The notes beneath the pieces were generated by a model, which saw only the letters and a program-made list of their open reading frames with translations, did no database searches and was not told the origin of the DNA. This document shows positions 8,538 to 16,040 of a stretch of DNA of 46,828 bases, piece by piece (within the stretch, counting starts at the first letter, position 1; every line of letters starts with the position of its first letter). The stretch is from Streptococcus ovuberis (GTDB taxonomy: Bacteria > Bacillota > Bacilli > Lactobacillales > Streptococcaceae): the NCBI RefSeq assembly GCF_012396585.1, contig NZ_JAAXPR010000018.1:1-46828 (forward strand), in the 5' to 3' direction. The position numbers were made by a program, and so were the translations under genes.

Positions 8538-9290
8538 TTACCATTCGTCTGCAAAATGCGTGTGCTTGGTGATCCATTGCATTAACCTGACATAGACCCA
8601 AAAACCATAAATACCAAAGGTAATCAGGGTCAGTAACCACCATTTGATCCAGTTTCCAAACAACTGAAGACCTGTGCCATCAAAACGTAGGCGACGCCCG
8701 CCAATGACAGTATGTCGAACCTCCCATTTCTTCCAGGCACATAGGGCCCAAGGCAGACCAAGACCAAGGGTCACGACCATAAAGAAAGCAACCCCTACAG
8801 AATAGATGATATACTCTAATACACTGCCATCAAAATAGGAACCCGTGTCTTTAAAGTTCGCCTGTTCTTGGAGCTGGCGCTCCTTGGCGTCCTTGATATA
8901 CGTCGCTGTCATGTCCACACCTTCCTTGGCATAGCTCGCTGCCAAACTAGCGCCATCTTTTACTTTTTCTGCAACAATCCCTGAATAGAGCTTGGTCTTT
9001 TCCTTCAACTGATCAAGAGATTCAGGCGAGATCAAGGGATCTCCAGCAGTTGGTGTTACGTCATTAGTCTCATCTGATGAAGTTGAATCTGGCATTTCTT
9101 TCCAATCAACCTTCAATGGACCTCGCTGATTAACCAGGTGTTTGTCCGCTAAATCTGTCAACCCTTGAGGGTGTGGCAAGGGATCATTTTGCCTAAATTC
9201 TCCCTTAGTTTTGGCCACCAGAAATTCTTCTGGCAAGGGATTACGGCCGTTCACCGCTTGAAACCATTCCACCCATTCTTCTTTAGTCAT
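8538..9290 (-). CDS. DUF898 family membrane protein
   Basis: A 250-residue protein of unknown function. The N-terminal half (1-150) is soluble and polar, beginning with a Trp-rich segment (EEWVEWFQAVNGRNPLPEEF). The C-terminal third is a DUF898 (YjgN-like) unit: hydrophobic helix, then GLPWALCAWKKWEVRHTVIGG, RRLRFDGTG, WIKWWLLTLITFGIYGFWV and a final TKHTHFADEW. This pattern of two helix pairs is typical of small streptococcal DUF898 proteins. It has its own promoter (9330-9358) and an AGGAGG-type binding site, and appears intact although its downstream neighbour is a pseudogene. Confidence 0.8.
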   Translation of the reverse strand: MTKEEWVEWFQAVNGRNPLPEEFLVAKTKGEFRQNDPLPHPQGLTDLADKHLVNQRGPLKVDWKEMPDSTSSDETNDVTPTAGDPLISPESLDQLKEKTKLYSGIVAEKVKDGASLAASYAKEGVDMTATYIKDAKERQLQEQANFKDTGSYFDGSVLEYIIYSVGVAFFMVVTLGLGLPWALCAWKKWEVRHTVIGGRRLRFDGTGLQLFGNWIKWWLLTLITFGIYGFWVYVRLMQWITKHTHFADEW

Positions 9291-9329
9291 AGTCGCCTCC
9301 TAAGCTGCTCTTGTCCTTGTTTTGAACCT

Positions 9330-9358
9330 ATCTTACCATTTTCTCACCTTATAAACAA
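9330..9358 (-). promoter_or_regulatory. Promoter of the DUF898 gene
   Basis: On the minus strand TTGTTT (9353-9358) is separated by 17 bp from TAAGAT (9330-9335), about 40 bp upstream of the ATG. Confidence 0.55.
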
Positions 9359-9366
9359 GGATTATG

Positions 9367-9403
9367 AAAAACCCTCTGAAAATTTGATTTCAAAGGGCTT
9401 TTC
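9367..9403. terminator. Bidirectional-looking terminator downstream of SRP RNA
   Basis: AAAAACCCTCTGAAA (from 9368) pairs with TTTCAAAGGGCTTTT (to 9403), one mismatch, with T-runs on both sides. It lies downstream of the SRP RNA and upstream of the DUF898 promoter. Confidence 0.75.
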
Positions 9404-9412
9404 GTCTATATA

Positions 9413-9491
9413 CAAAAAGAGCACACACCTTACTTCGCTTAGGGCTGCTGGATTCCTCCCCTGACCCGCTTCACGCAAAGATGTTGCTCCA
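9413..9491 (-). ncRNA. ffs: Signal recognition particle RNA (small bacterial type)
   Basis: About 79 nt on the minus strand contain the diagnostic SRP domain IV, GGGTCAGGGGAGGAATCC followed by AGCAGCCC, closely matching the GGUCAG...GGAA...AGCAGCC core that binds Ffh. Flanking arms GAGCAACATC and GGTGTGTGCTC can pair to form the long hairpin. A run of five T residues ends it. Promoter TTGCTT-16-TATAAT (9498-9525) places the 5' end near 9491. It lies downstream of tadA, as in other streptococci. Confidence 0.88.
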
Positions 9492-9497
9492 GAATCT

Positions 9498-9525
9498 ATT
9501 ATATCATAAATCGACAGATAAGCAA
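9498..9525 (-). promoter_or_regulatory. Promoter of the SRP RNA
   Basis: On the minus strand TTGCTT (9520-9525) and TATAAT (9498-9503) are spaced 16 bp, seven bases from the inferred RNA start. Confidence 0.75.
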
Positions 9526-9553
9526 GTCTCATAGATTGCCTGTTAAATGAGTG

Positions 9554-10033
9554 CTAGTTCACCTTTTTTTGCTCGCGTCTCGCCTTAAAAAAAGATCGCA
9601 TCACAGAAGCGCAAGCTTCTTCTAAAACGCCCGTCTCCACCTCGACCCGATGGTTGAGGCGCTCATCCCTCAAAATGTCATAGAGGCTACCTGCTGCACC
9701 AAACTTGGCATTGGTCGCCCCATAAATGACTTGTGGAATCCTAGCCAAACCAATGGCCCCACTGCACATGACACAAGGTTCAATGGTCACAAACAGGGTG
9801 CAGTCCAAAAGTCGCCAATTGCCCACATGAGCGTTCGCCTCGGTAATAGCCATGATTTCGGCATGCATGACCGCCTGATTGAGCTCCTCACGCGCATTGT
9901 GCCCGCGACCGATGATTTCCCCGTCTTTGACTATGACACAACCGATAGGGATCTCGTCCTTGTCCAAAGACTTCTCGGCTTCCTTTAAGGCTTCCCGCAT
10001 AAAGCCTTCTTTTTCTTCAAGTGTGTATTCCAT
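9554..10033 (-). CDS. tadA: tRNA-specific adenosine-34 deaminase
   Basis: A 159-residue zinc-dependent deaminase that converts the wobble adenosine of tRNA-Arg(ACG) to inosine. The zinc and proton-shuttle residues are visible: His57-Ala-Glu59 and Pro-Cys87-x-x-Cys90 (EPCVMCSGA). The length is normal. Only six bases separate a TAGAAT -10 (10040-10045, minus; -35 TTGTAA at 10062-10067, 16-bp spacer) from the ATG, and no ribosome binding site precedes it, so the mRNA is probably leaderless. It diverges from the HIT pseudogene; the two promoters overlap. Confidence 0.93.
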   Translation of the reverse strand: MEYTLEEKEGFMREALKEAEKSLDKDEIPIGCVIVKDGEIIGRGHNAREELNQAVMHAEIMAITEANAHVGNWRLLDCTLFVTIEPCVMCSGAIGLARIPQVIYGATNAKFGAAGSLYDILRDERLNHRVEVETGVLEEACASVMRSFFKARREQKKVN

Positions 10034-10055
10034 AAAGCTATTCTATCAGATCTTC

Positions 10056-10083
10056 TTGACTTTGTAAGCCCCTATGCTATACT
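10056..10083 (+). promoter_or_regulatory. Promoter facing the HIT pseudogene
   Basis: TTGACT (10056-10061), a 16-bp spacer and TATACT (10078-10083) form a good SigA promoter, still intact although the gene behind it is broken. It overlaps the divergent tadA promoter. Confidence 0.6.
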
Positions 10084-10117
10084 TAGCTATAAAATAACCA
10101 ATCGAAAAGGAATGCCT

Positions 10118-10502
10118 ATGACGTGTATCTTTTATCACCTTCAACACGACGCCCACTGCTTGAAACAGAGCATTGTTACTTAATCTTTGACATCGACCCT
10201 ATCCAGGCAAGGCATTTGCTGATTATCACTAAAGCGCTTTTGGTCAATCTGACAGATCTATCCAATCAGGCTGCGCTAGAGCTTCTTCAGGTCCAAAAAC
10301 AGTTCATTAGTGCCCTTTACAATCTCTATCCAAATTATGACTGGACCTTTGCCTGTAACAATGGGCAGCTCATGGACCCAGGCACACACCCGCATGTCCA
10401 TGCCATTCTAGACAATCAAGTGATGGTTTCTGGGAAACCATTTCGCCAAAAGCTCTAGACCTAGACAAAGCATTGTTGTTTCAAGCACTGCAGACTTTCT
10501 AG
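10118..10502 (+). pseudogene. HIT-family hydrolase, frameshifted
   Basis: Three consecutive frames together reconstruct a histidine-triad nucleotide-binding protein. The first gives MTCIFYHLQHDA. The second (10123-10458) gives RRPLLETEHCYLIFDIDPIQ, ARHLLIITK and the triad-like GTHPHVHAI. The third gives DGFWETISPKALDLDKALLF before a stop at 10500-10502. At least two frameshifts are needed, one near 10130-10150 and one near 10425. HIT proteins hydrolyse nucleoside phosphoramidates or dinucleotides. The intact promoter suggests recent inactivation. From 10503 to 10780 nothing convincing remains. Confidence 0.7.
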
Positions 10503-10781
10503 CAACCAACTGACACGCCAAGCACTTCTCGATTATATAGAACAATGATCAAGCAAATCTAAGCACAGCACTTGCTAACACGGATATAGATTACGTCTGC
10601 CGCAATCGCTTCAAGTATTTTTTCTTAATTGAACCTCTTTATCAACTGTAGTGGGTTGGCTCATATTATTTGATCAGTGAGCTACCTTTCACACCGACAT
10701 TGTGAAAATCCACGACTGATTGTTTCAAGTCGCCCGTATAATGGCGGCGTAGTTTTCCAAACATATAATTCCCCTATTTTA

Positions 10782-10833
10782 TTTAGTGTAGAATACTTTA
10801 TAAGACTGTCTATTCTTAGTGTAACTGCTTCAT
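10782..10833 (+). repeat. Solo end of the IS3-family element
   Basis: Fifty-two bases beginning TTTAGTGTAGAA and ending GTAACTGCTTCAT match, with few differences, the sequence at 46635-46685 next to orfA of the IS3-family element, in the same orientation. No transposase remains here, so this is a solo IS terminus left by decay or deletion. Confidence 0.65.
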
Positions 10834-10887
10834 ACCGCCAATCTAGGAGTGACATATCCAAATCTCTGTTTCAGTACTATAAGAAAA

Positions 10888-10970
10888 GAGACTGGGCAAA
10901 AACTAGTTTCAGAATAGAAAAAACGAGCATTTCCGCAGTTAGAGATGTCCGTTTTTCCATATAGTTTCTC
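10888..10970. repeat. Dispersed repeat, GAGACTGGGCAAAAA type (copy C)
   Basis: The block begins GAGACTGGGCAAAAA and continues through TAGAAAAAAC, an AGC, and CCGCAGT to an imperfect hairpin of AAAAACG and CGTTTTT arms. The same order of elements occurs at 37993-38078. Read on the minus strand, the hairpin could end transcripts from the GH4 remnant. Confidence 0.6.
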
Positions 10971-10989
10971 ACTTTCAAAATGTTTGCTA

Positions 10990-11703
10990 TTATTTCAGTA
11001 CTGGCCAATAGTCTTTATTGGCCTCATAAAGCTCATCAAGAACCTTTTTACCAACAGTATAATTAGGAATGGTTTTGTTCAGCATCACGGCTTCTAGGGC
11101 AGTTTGGTAGGAACCTGTCAGAGCCGCATCAACTGTCTTTTTCTCATAAGCTTTTTGCATTTCCATGAGCCCTTTTTGGAACGTTGGGATTTCACCGATG
11201 TTGATTGTCTCTGCTCCCATACTGCCGACATAAGCAGGTACTTCCACTACAGCTTCAGGGTCAAAATTTGAAATAGCACCGTGGTTCTTTTTATTGACTG
11301 TAAACCGCTCCCTTGTATTGTGTATAATGGCATAAGCAATGTCTACAATATAGTTTCCATGCACACCTGCATGTAAAGAAGAATCTTTTGCTGTTCCTGC
11401 AGCAATGACACGACGACATTCTTCATAGATACGCTTTTCACGTCCCTCCATAACATAGTCACCACGTGTAAAATTAATATCATCGTGTTCCAGCATTTCG
11501 TCAGGTGTCAGATAATACTGCAAATAACAGTTAGGGAAGTAATCCGGGAACCTCTTGAAGAGACTAATCATCTGTTTGTAAGTATCAATCCAATACTGAT
11601 CTGCTTTTGTTTCTTCATTTGATTGAAGAAGGGTATCCATTTTACCAGAAAGAACATCCTCCCTTAGCTGTGGCAACAGGTCCTGACCTTTTTCAAAGAT
11701 TAA
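10990..11703 (-). pseudogene. GH4 6-phospho-glycosidase, N-terminally truncated
   Basis: About 238 codons, with no proper start (only a TTG at 11676), encode the C-terminal half of a family 4 glycosidase of the 6-phospho-alpha-glucosidase type. The stretch runs from FEKGQDLLPQLRED through GVHGNYIVDIAYAI, VVEVPAYVGSMGAETI and LMEMQKAYEK to the standard ending EANKDYWPVLK. Complete members have about 440 residues, so the NAD-binding N-terminal half is gone. It sits just past the galM terminator and has no promoter or ribosome binding site. The fragment looks well preserved, so the deletion may be recent. Confidence 0.8.
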
Positions 11704-11706
11704 ACC

Positions 11707-11742
11707 CCTCCATTGCTCTTAGTTGAATGGAGGGGGTTATAA
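11707..11742 (-). terminator. Terminator of galM
   Basis: On the minus strand ACCCCCTCCATT pairs with AATGGAGGGGTTT around an 11-nt loop, between the galM stop and the GH4 remnant. Confidence 0.8.
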
Positions 11743-11755
11743 GGTTTAAACTGGA

Positions 11756-12760
11756 TTAAGCTAGCGTGACTGTAAAGGTCGTCTGACTAGTAAAGACAGC
11801 ACCAGCTTTTAGGGTAATATCGCCAAAACCAGGATTGACCATGGCATCTGGCAAGAGTTGGGTCTCTAAGGTAAAGGCTCCGTGTGGCACAATCTCACGT
11901 CCTTCTGCCACAGGCCAACCGTAAGTATAAATAACAACAGACGGCAAATCTGTATCCAAAGTTAATCTCATCTTGCCATCAGAGGATTTAACTTCTACTT
12001 GAGGAGCTTCAGCGTCAAGAACCCAAGCATGATCATAACCTTGTGCGATCTGATGCTGCAGGTCATCACGATGGAACCCTTGGCCAATCGGTGCAAAGTC
12101 ACGGAAGTCAAAAACTGTATCTGCTACGTTTTCCAAATGCCCTGCTGGGGTATTGTCTTCTTTCAGCGGTGCGTACTGATTGGCCTTAATCTTTAATTTG
12201 TGATGACCAATCACCTTAGTCACATCACCATCCAAGTTAAAGTAGACGTGGTTGGTCGGATTAAAGACGGTGTCTTTTTCAGATACCCCTTCCACACGAT
12301 AGGTTAGGGCATTTCCAACCAACTCGTAGATGACCTTGACTGCAATCGGACCAGGGAAGCCATTTTGACCGTCCGCTAAGACGGTTGTGAAGGCTAGGGA
12401 TGAATCGCTCAAAAATTCTGTATCCCAATAGGCTGTGTGCAAACTTTCTGGACCACCGTGAAGGTTGTTACCTTTTTCGTTTGCCGTTAAGTTGAATGTC
12501 TCCTCACCCAAAGTAATCTCTGCCCCAGACAGTCGCCCGGCAACTGGACCTACTATTGCGCCAATGTATACATCCTCTTGACGGTAAGCTTCATCACTAG
12601 CATAGCCAACAACAATATTGCGTTTACCATCAGAATCAGGTACCCAAAACTCAACGATACGAGCCCCAAAGTTAGTCAAGGCTACCTCCACTCCTGTTTC
12701 ACTTGTCAGGCGATAAAGTTTAGATTGTTCTGCTCCAAATTCACTCACTGTAATTGCCAT
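11756..12760 (-). CDS. galM: Aldose 1-epimerase (galactose mutarotase)
   Basis: A 334-residue cytoplasmic mutarotase that interconverts alpha and beta anomers of galactose or glucose. The catalytic histidine region NPTNHVYFNLDG and the C-terminal catalytic glutamate region FTLETQLLPDA are present, and the length is normal. AGGAGGATAAG precedes the ATG. It lies downstream of the bgaC-PTS genes on the same strand, as in pneumococcus, but about 590 bp of repeat-rich sequence now separates it from the IIA gene, so it may need its own promoter. Its likely role is supplying the alpha-galactose anomer after BgaC cleavage. Confidence 0.93.
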   Translation of the reverse strand: MAITVSEFGAEQSKLYRLTSETGVEVALTNFGARIVEFWVPDSDGKRNIVVGYASDEAYRQEDVYIGAIVGPVAGRLSGAEITLGEETFNLTANEKGNNLHGGPESLHTAYWDTEFLSDSSLAFTTVLADGQNGFPGPIAVKVIYELVGNALTYRVEGVSEKDTVFNPTNHVYFNLDGDVTKVIGHHKLKIKANQYAPLKEDNTPAGHLENVADTVFDFRDFAPIGQGFHRDDLQHQIAQGYDHAWVLDAEAPQVEVKSSDGKMRLTLDTDLPSVVIYTYGWPVAEGREIVPHGAFTLETQLLPDAMVNPGFGDITLKAGAVFTSQTTFTVTLA

Positions 12761-12779
12761 CTTATCCTCCTTGTAATCG

Positions 12780-13330
12780 AAAACGGAAGTGGGAGAAAAA
12801 ACTGTAACTCAAAACAGTCAATTTCCCCTCCCTTTTTATTTTTCAAATTCAGGCTGAAGGAAGTCTATCCTCAGACCTGTTTCGACACTTGCTCTGCAAG
12901 TCCCATTTCCCGATTAAAAAGGTCTGAGAGACCTTTTAACCACCTCAGCACATCTCAAAAGATTCGGGGAGGCTTTTGAGGTTGGGAATTCGGGAAACAT
13001 GTTTCCCCAATTCATTAGAGCTGTAAAAGGTATTGAAATCAGTATTTTAGAGAATAGCGTTGCTTTGCAACTCACGTTTTCCCACCTTCAAGGCTCAAGC
13101 ACCTCGAAGCATCAGCATTGTCTCATTGATGTTAAAGCACCTAACGATCTGTCTAGGGGTAAAACTAACAAAACCAGCACTGTCTCTTTTCAATTTCTAG
13201 GGAACAACTTGTACCGCCCAACTCCGGCTGTGCGAGTTCCCATTCACTGCGTCTTTCTTCATTGACTAAAATATCATTAAAGGCCAGGACCCTCGTCCCA
13301 GCCTTATTTCTTGTTAGGCTTATCTTTAGT
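12780..13330. repeat. Composite intergenic repeat region with covarying hairpins
   Basis: This gene-free 550 bp holds several inverted repeats. One is AAAAGGTCT-gag-AGACCTTTT at 12917-12937. Another is CTCAAAAG / CTTTTGAG at about 12952-12980. A third is a 28-bp palindrome around GGGAAACATGTTTCCC (12986-13013). A tail at 13156-13304 aligns with the reverse complement of 37737-37895. The end AAGGCTGGGAC ... GTCC.GGCCTT can act as a terminator for the PTS operon on the minus strand. No protein-coding signal is seen. Confidence 0.6.
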
Positions 13331-13379
13331 ATAGCCTTTTCTCTAAAAAATGTTAACTAAAAACCTGATTTTTGGGGTA

Positions 13380-13787
13380 TTATTCGTCTTCGTCGTCCTC
13401 ATCAGACGCTGCCAGTAAATCATTGACTTTTTTGATGTTAGTACTTGCAAATTCCACCAAGTCCTCATTGGTTCCTACCAATTCGTTATTGATGAAGCCA
13501 ATCACCATTGGCATGCTCATACCAGCATAAAGGTCGAACTCGCGTCCTTCTAAAAGAAGACGTGAGGCAACATTACAGGGCGTACCTCCAAGTAAGTCTG
13601 CAAAGATTACGACATCCTCGAAATCATGGATCACAGCTTCAAGCTTAGCGCGGAAATCTTCAACTCCCTCTGAGGGTTCCAAAACAACTGTATGGATGTT
13701 ATTTTGAGGACCCATCAGCATTTCTGTGCTGGCCTTCAAGCCTTCACAGAAGCTTCCATGACTAATCAATACTAATTGCTTCGCCAT
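13380..13787 (-). CDS. gadF: PTS Man-family component IIA
   Basis: A 135-residue soluble phosphotransferase domain of the mannose/sorbose family. His10 in VLISHGSFCEGL is the HPr-dependent phosphorylation site. The DLLGGTPCNVASR segment is the family signature, and the tail is acidic (DEDDEDE). It is the last gene of the bgaC-IIB-IIC-IID-IIA operon, 3 bp after IID. The order and linkage to bgaC match pneumococcal gadVWEF, proposed to import beta-galactoside or amino-sugar substrates. The true substrate is not decided by sequence. Confidence 0.88.
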   Translation of the reverse strand: MAKQLVLISHGSFCEGLKASTEMLMGPQNNIHTVVLEPSEGVEDFRAKLEAVIHDFEDVVIFADLLGGTPCNVASRLLLEGREFDLYAGMSMPMVIGFINNELVGTNEDLVEFASTNIKKVNDLLAASDEDDEDE

Positions 13788-13790
13788 AGA

Positions 13791-14609
13791 TTACGCCATT
13801 CCTAACACGAAGTGACCAAAGGCAGACAGGGCAACCGCAAGAGCAATGATGATCAAGATCGCTTTGGTTGAGTTCATGCCTTTACGGCCCAAGAGCCAGA
13901 AGACAAATCCTGTAAAGATCGCAGGTACCAAACGAGGGAAGATCGTGTTCAAGATATCTTGAATATCAATGGCTTTCTCACCGATAGTTGGAGCCCACGA
14001 TACTTCAAAGTTAATCATGGTAGCAATCAAGGCACCCATCATGAAGACCCCAAGAACTGAAGCGGCATCAATGATAGCTGTGAGGGTATCACGCATAGTG
14101 GTGATCAGCTTAACCCCTTCCTTGTAGGCAAATTCCAATTGTTTCCAACGGAAGATGTCGTAAACCACAGCAACCAATACCCAGAGCAAGACGCCCCACC
14201 ACTGGCCTTCTCTTGCTGCTGTCGCTGCAATAGTACCCATGATAGCTGGTACCAAGGAACCAAAAATTGTATCACCCAGAGGGGCAAATGGCCCCATGAG
14301 ACCTGTCTTGATCCCGTTAACCGCATCTTTTGAAGCGATCCCTTCTTTTTCTTCCAAGGCGAGGTCAAAACCTGTGATAATAGTATGGAAGAAAGGAGAA
14401 GTATTGAAGAATTGCGTATGCAATTTCATCATTTCTTTCAATTCGGGTGTGCCGTCTCCATACATTTTGCGCAACTGTGGCAAGATCATGTAGAGGTAAC
14501 CTGATGCCTGCATCCGCTCGTAGTTCCAACCCAATTGATAGGTGAACAAGCTACGTTTGTTAATCTGATTAAAATCTTCTTTGGTTAATTTGTAATTAGA
14601 ATTCGTCAT
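13791..14609 (-). CDS. gadE: PTS Man-family component IID
   Basis: A 272-residue membrane component of the mannose-family PTS. With IIC it forms the translocation channel. The N-terminal half is amphipathic (RSLFTYQLGWNYERMQASGY, MGPFAPLGDTIFGSL), typical of IID. Hydrophobic segments lie in the C-terminal half. The start overlaps the IIC gene by 14 bp, indicating coupled translation. The length is normal and there is no sign of damage. Confidence 0.9.
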   Translation of the reverse strand: MTNSNYKLTKEDFNQINKRSLFTYQLGWNYERMQASGYLYMILPQLRKMYGDGTPELKEMMKLHTQFFNTSPFFHTIITGFDLALEEKEGIASKDAVNGIKTGLMGPFAPLGDTIFGSLVPAIMGTIAATAAREGQWWGVLLWVLVAVVYDIFRWKQLEFAYKEGVKLITTMRDTLTAIIDAASVLGVFMMGALIATMINFEVSWAPTIGEKAIDIQDILNTIFPRLVPAIFTGFVFWLLGRKGMNSTKAILIIIALAVALSAFGHFVLGMA

Positions 14610-15507
14610 CTTCGATTTCCCCGCTTTCTACGTTAGATACTGGCGCTGCAACCGCTGTACGACGAGCGTTTTGGTAGTGAAGGACTGCCAAGAAAACACC
14701 GATGATAGAAATACCGATCATTGACAAGCCTTTGAAGTTGTTTGTGAAGGCAATCGCTGCATCTGCACCAAGCGTTTCATTAACCGCACCAACCAAGCTG
14801 CCTACAGCTCCACCGAGACTTGAAATGTTGCCATAAAGCACAGTCAACATAGCCGTCAAGCCAAAGCCCATTGCCAAATAGTGGAAGTAACGTTTTGCAG
14901 GAAGGGTGTGAAGCAAGATCGCAAAACCGAGACCTGGCAACATACGACCAGCAAGAACCAAACCGTTTGCGAACCACTTGTAGTTATCGATAGTAGCTAC
15001 CAAGTTTTCAACGAAGCCACCACCAAGCCACAGAGCAAGGAAGACAGGAAGGGCACGTGAGAGACCCCATGGAATGGCACCGAGGAGATAGTTCAACTCA
15101 ATGCCTTTGTAGTCGAAACGCTCAATGGCTGCATCCACACGGTGAGCGAAGAAAGTTGTTGACATACGACCTAAGATATCCAAGTAAGTCAAGAGAGCCG
15201 CTACCGGTACTGCAATCGTTACAACCGCCTGTTCAGGGTCAATCCCTTGGGCAACCGAGAAGGCTGTTGCAAGAACCGCACCAGACGTTGCATCGATACG
15301 CGAAGCACCACCGAAGGTACCGACACCGAGAACCATAAGCTGCAAGCTACCACCGATCAAGAGACCGGTCTGAACATCTCCCATAACGAGACCGGAGATA
15401 AATCCAGCGAAGACTGGCGAACCAGCAGATGAAACAATCGTTAACTCATCACAGATTTGATAGAATGAGTACAACGTGAGTAAAAGTATTTGCCACCATT
15501 GAATCAT
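14596..15507 (-). CDS. gadW: PTS Man-family component IIC
   Basis: A 303-residue polytopic membrane subunit of the mannose-family PTS, forming the sugar channel with IID. Signature stretches include IWWQ-type N-terminus MIQWWQILLL, GLVMGDVQTGLLIGGSLQL and GAIPWGLSRALPVFLALWLG. The C-terminal end is polar and acidic (VESGEIEDDEF). It lies 44 bp downstream of IIB and overlaps IID. Confidence 0.9.
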   Translation of the reverse strand: MIQWWQILLLTLYSFYQICDELTIVSSAGSPVFAGFISGLVMGDVQTGLLIGGSLQLMVLGVGTFGGASRIDATSGAVLATAFSVAQGIDPEQAVVTIAVPVAALLTYLDILGRMSTTFFAHRVDAAIERFDYKGIELNYLLGAIPWGLSRALPVFLALWLGGGFVENLVATIDNYKWFANGLVLAGRMLPGLGFAILLHTLPAKRYFHYLAMGFGLTAMLTVLYGNISSLGGAVGSLVGAVNETLGADAAIAFTNNFKGLSMIGISIIGVFLAVLHYQNARRTAVAAPVSNVESGEIEDDEF

Positions 15508-15551
15508 GATGTTTCCTCCTAAAAATTTAAAATGATTTCCGAAAATTAAGG

Positions 15552-16037
15552 TTATCTTACCTTCTCAAGAAGCGGTAAGAAGTCTTTAGCAGCATCGTTT
15601 GGCACCATTTGAGCAATCAGTTTAACACCTTTTGCATGTAGGGCGTCAAAGTCTGCGATATCTTTGTCTACAACGTTGATGGAGCGCGTCACAGAACGTG
15701 TTTCAGGACTTTGGGACATATTCCCAACGTTGAGTTCTGGAATGGTCACCCCATGTTCAACCAGTTTCAAAAAGCGGTCTGGGCGACGGGCAACGATAAA
15801 GAGACGTTGTGAGTCATACTTACCAGCTAGAATGTTTTCAGCTGCTTTAGCTACTGGCAGGATAGATAGTTTAACGCCTGGAGGGCAAGCCAATTTCAAG
15901 CCTTGCTTCTCGATGTCATTTTGTGCCACTTCGTCGTCAATAACCATGATACGGCTAGCTTGCAACTTAGAAGTCCACAAATTAGCTACTTGACCGTGGA
16001 TGAGACGTCCGTCGATACGTGTTCCTATAATTGCCAT
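15552..16037 (-). CDS. gadV: PTS Man-family component IIB
   Basis: A 161-residue cytoplasmic phosphocarrier. The family signature is at the N-terminus, GTRIDGRLIHGQV, with His14 as the phosphorylated residue. It receives phosphate from IIA and passes it to the incoming sugar at IIC-IID. The gene follows bgaC by 3 bp and opens the PTS part of the operon. Closest family relatives are the sorbose/N-acetylgalactosamine IIB proteins. Confidence 0.9.
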   Translation of the reverse strand: MAIIGTRIDGRLIHGQVANLWTSKLQASRIMVIDDEVAQNDIEKQGLKLACPPGVKLSILPVAKAAENILAGKYDSQRLFIVARRPDRFLKLVEHGVTIPELNVGNMSQSPETRSVTRSINVVDKDIADFDALHAKGVKLIAQMVPNDAAKDFLPLLEKVR

Positions 16038-16040
16038 AAG

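Noticed and set aside
10677..10964. 95-codon open frame on the plus strand
   Set aside because: It runs through the solo IS end and a dispersed repeat and has no family resemblance; chance frame.
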